Positions 1 through 5,288 of a DNA stretch of 6,902 bases are shown in pieces. The notes below the pieces were generated by a model that made no database searches, had not been told where the DNA came from, and worked only from the letters and a program-made list of their open reading frames with translations. The stretch spans positions 1-6,902 of the forward strand of contig JAITPP010000139.1 of NCBI GenBank assembly GCA_031289385.1, written 5' to 3'. The translations under genes were made by a program, and so were the position numbers. Numbering within the stretch: position 1 is the stretch's first letter; each line of letters starts with the position of its first letter. This DNA is from Prevotellaceae bacterium. GTDB lineage: Bacteria > Bacteroidota > Bacteroidia > Bacteroidales > UBA932.

Positions 1-120
1 GTAAAGCAACAAAAAACGTGCCAAGATGATATTTTTTGAATAAATTTGATTTTTTAAAATTATTTACACTGTGTTCGACTTGATTTTGTGCATAAATTTA
101 ATATCCCGTAAAGAACAGAG
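1..120. other. A+T-rich gene-free stretch at the left edge
   Basis: No open frame of useful length or recognisable protein sequence was found on either strand. A TAAATTTG at 41-48 fits the loose Bacteroidota -7 pattern, but no gene follows it closely and the region is A+T-rich enough for it to be chance. The stretch may be the 3' flank of a gene outside the window. Confidence 0.5.
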
Positions 121-183
121 ATTAATGATTAGTGATTAATGATTAGTGATTAATGATTAATGATTAGTGATTAATGATTAGTG
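121..183. repeat. Heptamer tandem array A (ATTAATG/ATTAGTG, 9 units)
   Basis: Nine contiguous 7-bp units can be read by eye. They alternate between ATTAATG and ATTAGTG, except for two ATTAATG units in a row in the middle (149-162). Alternation gives a secondary 14-bp period. There is no spacer and no coding frame through the array. It resembles the short tandemly repeated heptanucleotide sequences known from cyanobacteria and seen in other A+T-rich bacterial genomes; function is unknown. Confidence 0.95.
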
Positions 184-194
184 ATAAAGTTTAC

Positions 195-257
195 TTCATT
201 CTTCATTCTTACCTCTTCATTCTTCATTCTTACCTCTTCATTCTTAATTCTTAATTT
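195..257. repeat. Heptamer tandem array B (TTCATTC/TTACCTC/TTAATTC, 9 units)
   Basis: Nine contiguous 7-bp units: TTCATTC, TTCATTC, TTACCTC, the same three again, then TTCATTC, TTAATTC and TTAATTT. The first six form two exact copies of a 21-bp higher-order unit. The array starts only 11 bases after array A and is exactly the same length (63 bp), but has a different unit. The reverse complement of TTCATTC is GAATGAA, which appears again at 1921-1927, beyond the next gene. Confidence 0.95.
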
Positions 258-286
258 ATAAGATACTAACGGCTATATTTTAAAAA

Positions 287-318
287 TTGTTTTTTTAAGA
301 TATTTTATTATAACTTTG
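287..318 (+). promoter_or_regulatory. Bacteroidota-type promoter upstream of the DUF4832 gene
   Basis: TAACTTTG at 311-318 is a full match to the TAnnTTTG -7 element of Bacteroidota housekeeping promoters. A TTG at 287-289 lies 21 bases upstream and could be the -33 element. The predicted start near 325 would leave a leader of about 100 bases before the ATG at 428. The bases after the -7 element (CTACGTTTTA) nearly match those after the promoter at 3337. Confidence 0.6.
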
Positions 319-328
319 CTACGTTTTA

Positions 329-394
329 GAAACACTCAACGGACTTCGGTGTTTTCTGAAATGCAAAACATAAAAATGAATTTTCAAGAAGTCC
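329..394 (+). promoter_or_regulatory. Leader with two alternative hairpins
   Basis: The untranslated leader holds AGAAACAC at 328-335 facing GTGTTTTCT at 349-357, a stem with one unpaired base. GGACTTC at 341-347 also faces GAAGTCC at 388-394, a perfect 7-bp pairing. The second pairing uses the loop of the first hairpin, so the two could compete. A 15-codon mini-frame, ATG 361 to TAA 408, overlaps the downstream arm. This is geometry read from the sequence only; a role in regulation is speculative. Confidence 0.3.
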
Positions 395-427
395 ATAAAA
401 TATTTTAAACGTCTAAATTAAAGTCTT

Positions 428-1903
428 ATGAAATCAAAATTATCATTTATGGTTGATGTCTTTTTACAATACGGTAGTGTAATTGTTAAAAAGATAAAAG
501 TTTTATCTGTTTTATTACTTATTTTGTTGGTATATACCAATTGCACAAAAGAAAAAATAGATGATGTTGTCGCATCTACAATAAAAGTAGAATATACCTC
601 GTCGAATTTGGATTTTGGCAATCCCGAACGCGGCATAGCATCGTTTTATGATGGACTGATGGGCGGCGACGGATTGTCTGAAAGTTGGCTGAAAGGAGAA
701 AGAGAAGTGTATCATCCCGAAATAACATTGTTGTACAGATGTTATTATATGAATAATTTCAGGTCGTCGCCTCTACCTGAAAGCGCGTTGGAATCTTTTG
801 ATACGGATATGGAAAAACTCAGAAAATACGGTTTTAAACTTGTGCTGCGTTTTGCCTATACATGGGATAGCGAACCTGATGCGCCACTTAATATAGTGCT
901 GATGCATATCGAACAGTTGAAACCGCATTTGATAAAAAATGCAGATGTAATTGCTGTTATGCAAGCAGGATTTATAGGACCGTGGGGCGAATGTCATAGT
1001 TCGCAAAACGGGCTTGATGATCCGGCTGTAAAAGCGCAGATATTCGATAAAATTCTTGAATCGCTGCCACAAAGCAGAGCCGTGCAATTTCGTCGTCCAT
1101 TATTCAAAACAGAATACGTAAACCGCACAAATCCGATAACGGCGGCAGAAGCATTTTCAGGACAGAAATTTGCTCGTATAGGGCATTTTAACGATGGTTT
1201 TTTAGGAAGCATCAACGATGTGGGAACATATATAAATATTGAGGCAGAAAAAGCCTATCTTAGTCAAGATTGCTTGTACGTTCCCATAGGCGGCGAATTT
1301 AGCGCTACCACAGAGTTTGATGGATATGGAATTTTTGCTACCGCAACAACAGCCTACAATGAAATGCGCTATTTGCATTACGATTTTTTATACGGAACAA
1401 GCGCTACTTGGGATCAAGATCCAACTACCAGAGATAAAATACTTAGAGAAATGGGATACCGATTTGAACTTATTTCGGGCGAATATACCAACGAACTTTC
1501 GCCCAAAAGTAGTTTTACCGCCAGCATTGCTTTGAAAAATGTCGGTTTTTCTGCTCTTTTTAACGAGCGAAACGTAGAACTGATACTAAAAAACACCCAA
1601 ACCAACGAAATATATAAAGCAAAATTAAATATCGATCCTCGTTTTTGGCAGCCCGAAACAGAAAGTACAATAGATGTAACATTAGGTATTCCGTCGGATA
1701 TTGCTATTGGCGACTACAAACTTTACCTCAATATGCCCGATATCGCAGAAACAATACAAGACAATCCCTATTTTTCCGTTCGCTTTGCCAATGAAAATGT
1801 ATGGGAATCGGAAACAGGATATAACGATTTGCTTACCACAATAACAATAAAAGAAAATACGCACACACCAATTTACAGCGGCAACAATTTTTTTGAAAAG
1901 TAA
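428..1903 (+). CDS. DUF4874/DUF4832 domain lipoprotein, glycoside-hydrolase-like
   Basis: This 491-residue protein is probably anchored in the membrane by a lipid. A hydrophobic segment at residues 25-36 follows Lys21-Lys22-Ile-Lys24 and ends at Cys39, a likely lipidation site although the lipobox is not canonical (YTNC). Motifs typical of the DUF4874 then DUF4832 pair appear in order: NPERG (65-69), QAGFIGPWGE (179-188), GHFNDGFL (252-259), GGE (288-290), LHYDFLY (316-322) and GYRF (343-346). From about residue 350 the region looks like a beta-sandwich. The family is thought to adopt a glycoside-hydrolase-like barrel and is often found with carbohydrate-active genes, but no reaction is established, so the substrate is unknown. 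The ATG at 428 puts about 20 unusual residues before the signal sequence; the in-frame ATG at 449 is the only other nearby ATG. A promoter lies at 311, and heptamer arrays lie on both sides. Confidence 0.85.
   Translation: MKSKLSFMVDVFLQYGSVIVKKIKVLSVLLLILLVYTNCTKEKIDDVVASTIKVEYTSSNLDFGNPERGIASFYDGLMGGDGLSESWLKGEREVYHPEITLLYRCYYMNNFRSSPLPESALESFDTDMEKLRKYGFKLVLRFAYTWDSEPDAPLNIVLMHIEQLKPHLIKNADVIAVMQAGFIGPWGECHSSQNGLDDPAVKAQIFDKILESLPQSRAVQFRRPLFKTEYVNRTNPITAAEAFSGQKFARIGHFNDGFLGSINDVGTYINIEAEKAYLSQDCLYVPIGGEFSATTEFDGYGIFATATTAYNEMRYLHYDFLYGTSATWDQDPTTRDKILREMGYRFELISGEYTNELSPKSSFTASIALKNVGFSALFNERNVELILKNTQTNEIYKAKLNIDPRFWQPETESTIDVTLGIPSDIAIGDYKLYLNMPDIAETIQDNPYFSVRFANENVWESETGYNDLLTTITIKENTHTPIYSGNNFFEK
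1699..1825 (+). repeat. 3' segment of the DUF4832 gene repeated at 3178-3304
   Basis: This coding segment (about residues 425-466, around IAIGDYKLYLN and the sequence up to ETGYN) reappears at 3178-3304 with no gaps. By eye there are 16 differences over the 121 bases after the shared TATTGC. It is the parent-side copy of the right half of the chimeric relic; the true donor may have been a lost paralogue. Confidence 0.9.
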
Positions 1904-1920
1904 AGAGAGAAAGAAATAAA

Positions 1921-1941
1921 GAATGAAGAGTGAAGAATTTT
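1921..1941. repeat. Short heptamer array C (GAATGAA/GAGTGAA/GAATTTT)
   Basis: Three units of 7 bp begin 17 bases after the stop codon of the lipoprotein gene. GAATGAA is the exact reverse complement of TTCATTC, the main unit of the array at 195-257. The gene at 428-1903 is therefore bracketed by the same heptamer in opposite orientations. The third unit is degenerate. Confidence 0.7.
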
Positions 1942-1964
1942 ACGACACAGATAAAAAGTTAATT

Positions 1965-2034
1965 ACTGAATACGGAATACGGATTACTGAATACGGATTA
2001 CAGAATACTGAATACTGAATACTGAATACGGATT
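1965..2034. repeat. Heptamer tandem array D (ACTGAAT/ACGGATT, 10 units)
   Basis: Ten contiguous 7-bp units fill most of the gap between the lipoprotein gene and the WG-repeat gene. They are five ACTGAAT, three ACGGATT, one ACGGAAT and one ACAGAAT. The last unit ends 16 bases before the start codon of the WG gene, so the array forms part of that gene's 5' region. I see no TAnnTTTG element in the 147-base gap. Confidence 0.95.
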
Positions 2035-2050
2035 AAAAAATAAAAGCATT

Positions 2051-3037
2051 ATGAAAAAAATACTTTTTATAGCAATGATTTTTGTGTCGAGTTTGTTGCT
2101 TGCTCAAAATACAAAAACGTACGATTATATCTACGGTTATTGCGAAGGACTTGCTATAGTTAAATTAAACGGCAAATGGGGATGTATAGACTCAACAGGC
2201 AAAGAAATTATTTCTTTGAATTACGATTTTATAACTGGTTTTGGCGAAGAATTTTTGATTGTAAAATTAAACAACAAATGTGGATTTATCGACAAAACAG
2301 GCAACGAAGTTATTCCTTTTATTTATGATGATGTAGGGCATTTTAACAAAGGGCTTGCGGTTGTAAAATTAAACAACAAATACGGCTATATTGACAAAAC
2401 AGGCAAAGAAGTTACTCCTTTGATTTATGATGCTGCTAACTGTCATTTTAATAACGGGCGTGCAACTGTAATGCTAAACAACAAATACGGCTATATCGAC
2501 AAAACAGGCAAAGAAGTTATTCCTTTGATTTATGATAATACATGGAATTTCAGAAAAGGGCTTGTACCTGTACAATTAAACAAAAAATGGGGATTTATAG
2601 ACACAACAGGAACAGAAATTATTTCATTAAAATATGATAATGTATGGCATTTTTTCGAAGGACTTGCACCTGTATTATTAAATGACAAATGGGGATTTAT
2701 AGATACAACAGGAACAGAAGTTATTCCTTTTATTTATGATGAAACAGGGTATTTTATAGAAGGGCTTGCCAAAGTTAAATTAAATGGCAAATGCGGATTT
2801 ATAGACAAAACAAAAACAGAAGTTATTCCTTTCATTTATGATGATGCATGTAATTTTATTGAAGGGCTTGCCAGAGTTAAATTAAACGGCAAATGGGGAT
2901 TTATAGATAAAACAGGCACAGAGATTATTCCTTTTATTTATGATGATGTAGGGACTTTTATAGAAGGGAGTGCAACGGTAAAATTAGATGGCAGAGAATT
3001 TTATATCAATAAAAACGGAAATGAAATAAAAAAATAA
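2051..3037 (+). CDS. Secreted WG-repeat protein
   Basis: This 328-residue protein has a classical signal peptide (MKKILFIAMIFVSSLLLA, cleavage likely after Ala18). The mature part is almost wholly nine WG-type repeats: residues 24-57, 58-91, 92-125, 126-160, 161-194, 195-228, 229-262, 263-296, and a shorter last one at 297-328. Each unit follows the pattern YD...F.EGLA.VKLN.KWGFIDKTG.EVIPFI. The signature WG appears as WG, CG or YG in different units, and the last unit has EF instead. WG repeats (PF14903) are common in secreted or surface proteins of Bacteroidota; no enzymatic residue is evident, and a binding or scaffold role is inference. The start is fixed by the signal peptide. There is no Shine-Dalgarno sequence, and the 5' region abuts a heptamer array. 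Its first 93 coding bases plus 14 bases upstream are duplicated at 3076-3183. Confidence 0.92.
   Translation: MKKILFIAMIFVSSLLLAQNTKTYDYIYGYCEGLAIVKLNGKWGCIDSTGKEIISLNYDFITGFGEEFLIVKLNNKCGFIDKTGNEVIPFIYDDVGHFNKGLAVVKLNNKYGYIDKTGKEVTPLIYDAANCHFNNGRATVMLNNKYGYIDKTGKEVIPLIYDNTWNFRKGLVPVQLNKKWGFIDTTGTEIISLKYDNVWHFFEGLAPVLLNDKWGFIDTTGTEVIPFIYDETGYFIEGLAKVKLNGKCGFIDKTKTEVIPFIYDDACNFIEGLARVKLNGKWGFIDKTGTEIIPFIYDDVGTFIEGSATVKLDGREFYINKNGNEIKK
2120..3034 (+). repeat. Tandem 102-bp coding repeats of the WG protein
   Basis: The nine protein repeats correspond to 102-bp DNA units, except the fourth, which is 105 bp, and the last, which is 96 bp. Units starting at 2735, 2837 and 2939 share long near-identical runs such as GAAGTTATTCCTTT and ATTTATGATGATG. 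This suggests recent expansion or gene conversion at the 3' end of the array, with older, more diverged units at the 5' end. Confidence 0.85.
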
Positions 3038-3075
3038 ACAAAGGGGCACTCCTCATCTCATTATCAAACAATTTT

Positions 3076-3304
3076 AAAATAAAAGCATTATGGAAAAAAA
3101 TACTTTTTATAGCAATGATTTTTGTGTCGAGTTTGTTGCTTGCTCAAAATACAAAAACGTACGATTATATCTACGGTTATTGCTATTGGCGACTATAAAC
3201 TTTATCTCAACATATCCGATGTTGCAGAAACATTACAAGACAATCGCTATTTTTCTGTTTGCTTTGACAATGAAAATTTATGGAAATCGGAAACAGAATA
3301 TAAT
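3076..3304 (+). pseudogene. Chimeric gene relic: WG-gene 5' end fused to DUF4832-gene 3' segment
   Basis: Bases 3076-3183 repeat 2037-2143: 14 bases upstream, the start codon, the signal peptide and 13 further codons. The only change is one extra G after the ATG (position 3093). Bases 3178-3304 repeat 1699-1825 of the lipoprotein gene with about 87% identity. The two parts overlap in the shared hexamer TATTGC (3178-3183), a likely microhomology junction. No reading frame joins the parts. The inserted G shifts the signal peptide out of frame; starting at the internal ATG 3115 instead, the frame runs through the junction and stops at TAA 3196-3198. The DUF4832 tail sits in a third frame with no proper start and runs into the next gene. 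It is therefore non-coding debris of a duplication and deletion. The left part is nearly unchanged and the right part clearly diverged, so either the parts differ in age or the donor was a different DUF4832 paralogue. Confidence 0.9.
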
Positions 3305-3336
3305 TATTCCAAAATAAAAAATTATAATATTTTTTT

Positions 3337-3344
3337 TAACTTTG
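3337..3344 (+). promoter_or_regulatory. Bacteroidota -7 promoter element of the glycine-lipid operon
   Basis: TAACTTTG matches TAnnTTTG exactly and lies 25 bases before the ATG at 3370, giving a short leader of roughly 20 bases. No clear TTTG -33 element is visible in the A/T-only stretch upstream. The downstream TACGTTTTAAA echoes the sequence after the promoter at 311. Confidence 0.7.
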
Positions 3345-3369
3345 TACGTTTTAAATACATTTTATCATT

Positions 3370-4239
3370 ATGGAAAATGAACAAATGCTTGTTGATATAG
3401 AAAAAATTATCAAATTAAAAAGCCCGTTTTTGGCTAAAATATTGCCGAAATTTGTAATTCGTTACATTAAGCGCATTGTGCACGAAACCGATGTAAATTA
3501 TGTTTTATCAAATTACGGACATCTTAAAGGTATTGATTTTGTGAACGCTACGCTCAACGAATTAAACATATCGTACATAGCCAAAGGTATTGATAATATT
3601 GACAACTCGCAAGATGCGCGTTTTATTTTTGCATCAAATCATCCGCTTGGCGCATTGGATGGGCTTGTGTTGATGAGCGCAATAGGCAAGCGTTTTAACA
3701 ACAATGTAAAATTTGTTGTAAACGATATTTTGATGAATCTCAAACCGCTTGAACCTGTGTTTATTCCCGTAAACAAACACGGGCGGCAAACAACCGATTA
3801 CACAAAACAATCAACCGACGGTTATGCTTCGGATTCGCAAATTTTATATTTTCCCGCAGGCTTGTGTTCGCGAAAAATAAAAGGGAAAATAATTGATTTG
3901 GAATGGAAAAAAAACATAATTGGGAAAGCGCAACAATATCACAGAGACATTGTCCCTGTTTACTTTTCGGGAAAAAATTCAAACTTTTTTTATCGCTTGG
4001 CTAATATCCGAAAAAAATTGGGAATAAAAGCAAACTTAGAAATGTTTTATTTGTCGGATGAGTTTTTTAAACAAAAAAATAGTAACTTTGAACTCGCTTT
4101 TGGAGAGCCGATAAAATTTAGTACTTTTGACAAAACCAAATCGCAGGTTGATTGGATAAATTTTGTGCGGCAAAAAACATATTCACTTGGCGAAGAAATA
4201 GAAAAAATGAAAAAATTAAATAAAAAACAAATTAAATAA
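3370..4239 (+). CDS. glsA: PlsC-like O-acyltransferase, GlsA-type (glycine lipid synthesis)
   Basis: This 289-residue protein belongs to the lysophospholipid acyltransferase (PlsC-like) superfamily. The catalytic motif is NHPLGALDG (90-98), a family variant of HX4D with one extra residue between His91 and Asp97. Further blocks are FVVNDIL (115-121), PVFIPVNK (129-136), FPAGLCSR (161-168, the usual acyl-acceptor binding block), VPVYFSG (195-201) and GEPI (245-248). In Bacteroides, a protein of this kind encoded beside a GNAT/hemolysin-type protein adds the second, ester-linked acyl chain to N-acyl-3-hydroxyacyl glycine, giving glycine lipid. The partner gene starts 2 bases downstream, which supports the same pathway here. 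The enzyme probably acts at the inner face of the cytoplasmic membrane. The start is well placed behind the -7 element. Which amino acid is the head group (glycine or ornithine) cannot be read from the sequence. Confidence 0.82.
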   Translation: MENEQMLVDIEKIIKLKSPFLAKILPKFVIRYIKRIVHETDVNYVLSNYGHLKGIDFVNATLNELNISYIAKGIDNIDNSQDARFIFASNHPLGALDGLVLMSAIGKRFNNNVKFVVNDILMNLKPLEPVFIPVNKHGRQTTDYTKQSTDGYASDSQILYFPAGLCSRKIKGKIIDLEWKKNIIGKAQQYHRDIVPVYFSGKNSNFFYRLANIRKKLGIKANLEMFYLSDEFFKQKNSNFELAFGEPIKFSTFDKTKSQVDWINFVRQKTYSLGEEIEKMKKLNKKQIK

Positions 4240-4241
4240 TA

Positions 4242-5174
4242 ATGCGTATGGAACCTATAATTGCACCTGTCGATAGAAATATAATTGAAACAGAACTTAC
4301 TGTTGATAAGTATGTTCGCGACACAAACAATGGCGGAAATAAATTATATGTTGTAACTTATGAAGATTCGCCCAACACGATGAACGAAATAGGACGTTTG
4401 CGTGAATTATCGTTTCGTACTGCCGGCGGAGGAACAGGCAAAAATTTGGATATTGATGAATTTGATATTCAAAAAAATCCTTACAAACAACTGATTGTTT
4501 GGAATCCTCGCGACAGAGAAATTGTTGGCGGATACCGCTATATTTTGTGCGAAAGCAATAATATTGACGAACTTGCAACTGCCGAACTGTTTATTTTTAC
4601 TCAAAAATTTATTGACGAGTACATGCCCAAAACAATAGAACTCGGACGCTCGTTTGTGCAGCCAAAATATCAGAACAATATTTATGCGCTCGATAATTTG
4701 TGGGACGGGCTTGGTGCGCTGGTGGTAAAATATCCCGAAATAAATTATTTTTTCGGAAAAGTTACAATGTATGTTTCGTATAACATTGCCGCACGCAACC
4801 TTTTGCTGTATTTTTTGCGTAAATATTTTCACGATAACGAAGAACTTGTTTTGCCTATCCATCCGCTACTTACGTATGCACGCCGCGACGAAATGGAACA
4901 AATATTTACAGGTAAAAATTACAAAGAAGATTATAAAAATTTAACAAGAAAAATTCGCGAAAACGGCGAACATATACCACCGCTAATAAATTCGTACATG
5001 AAACTTTCGCCATCGATGAAAATATTTGGCACGGCGTTAAATCCGGGTTTCGGCGGAGTTGAAGAAACAGGAATTTTGATAAAAATAAGCGACATTTACA
5101 GCGAAAAACTCGAACGTTATATTGGTCCGTTGCGCAAACTTCGCAGACGAATAAAATGGTTTCGGCGAAGATAA
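4242..5174 (+). CDS. glsB: GNAT/hemolysin-type N-acyltransferase, GlsB-type (N-acyl amino acid synthase)
   Basis: This 310-residue protein matches the putative hemolysin / acetyltransferase-fold family (PF13444-like) that transfers a 3-hydroxyacyl chain from acyl-ACP to the amino group of an amino acid. In Bacteroides the related GlsB makes N-acyl glycine (commendamide-type lipid). Conserved blocks are GRLRELSFRTAGGGTG (51-66), IVGGYRY (94-100), ELGRSFVQPKYQ (133-144), NLWDGLGAL (152-160), GKVTMYVSYN (172-181) and IPPLINSYMKL (245-255). The C-terminus is strongly basic (RRRIKWFRRR), which suits binding to membrane phospholipid. The start at 4242 lies 2 bases after the stop of the acyltransferase gene, implying translational coupling; an in-frame ATG at 4248 is an alternative. 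As the first step of the pathway it would feed the upstream-encoded O-acyltransferase. Glycine specificity is inferred from relatives. Confidence 0.83.
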   Translation: MRMEPIIAPVDRNIIETELTVDKYVRDTNNGGNKLYVVTYEDSPNTMNEIGRLRELSFRTAGGGTGKNLDIDEFDIQKNPYKQLIVWNPRDREIVGGYRYILCESNNIDELATAELFIFTQKFIDEYMPKTIELGRSFVQPKYQNNIYALDNLWDGLGALVVKYPEINYFFGKVTMYVSYNIAARNLLLYFLRKYFHDNEELVLPIHPLLTYARRDEMEQIFTGKNYKEDYKNLTRKIRENGEHIPPLINSYMKLSPSMKIFGTALNPGFGGVEETGILIKISDIYSEKLERYIGPLRKLRRRIKWFRRR

Positions 5175-5259
5175 TTTTTTGTTGATTTGTTTCAATGTTT
5201 AATTGTTGATTTGGTTTTTGTTGATTAGAACAGGATACAGAAAATGTTTATGAAAATTA

Positions 5260-5267
5260 AATCTTCG
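5260..5267 (+). promoter_or_regulatory. Weak -7-like element before the methyltransferase-family gene
   Basis: AATCTTCG differs from TAnnTTTG at two or three positions but sits 29 bases before the ATG at 5289. The run from CTTCGCGAAAG to the ATG nearly matches CTTTGCAAAAG to the ATG of the gene at 6053. No good -33 element is seen. The 114-base gap after the acyltransferase operon makes a separate promoter plausible but not certain. Confidence 0.35.
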
Positions 5268-5288
5268 CGAAAGTAAAAAATAAAAATT

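Noticed and set aside
41..48. TAAATTTG as a promoter element
   Set aside because: It matches the loose -7 pattern, but no start codon or gene follows and the region is A+T-rich, so chance is likely.
121..257. CRISPR-like repeat array
   Set aside because: The units are 7 bp with no spacers, so these are simple tandem repeats.
773..1087. Minus-strand open frame of 104 codons
   Set aside because: It is antisense to the well-supported lipoprotein gene and has no family signature.
3042..3055. Hairpin AGGGG/CTCCT after the WG gene as a terminator
   Set aside because: The loop would be only 2-4 bases, the stem needs a G-T pair and no T run follows.
3076..3304. Insertion sequence or transposon remnant
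   Set aside because: No transposase sequence, terminal inverted repeats or target-site duplication is seen; both parts derive from neighbouring genes.
3090..3317. Open frame of 75 codons starting with ATG at 3090
   Set aside because: It is the WG-gene start region shifted out of frame by one inserted G, followed by DUF4832 sequence in the wrong frame. It resembles no protein and is part of the relic.
3122..3400. Open frame of 92 codons with DUF4832-like residues in its middle
   Set aside because: It keeps the DUF4832 tail frame but has only a TTG start inside out-of-frame WG sequence, and it overlaps the promoter and start of the acyltransferase gene. It is treated as part of the pseudogene.
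4407..4862. Minus-strand open frame of 151 codons
   Set aside because: It lies entirely inside the GlsB-like gene on the opposite strand, has no recognisable domain and has Cys/Phe/Ile-rich composition typical of antisense frames.
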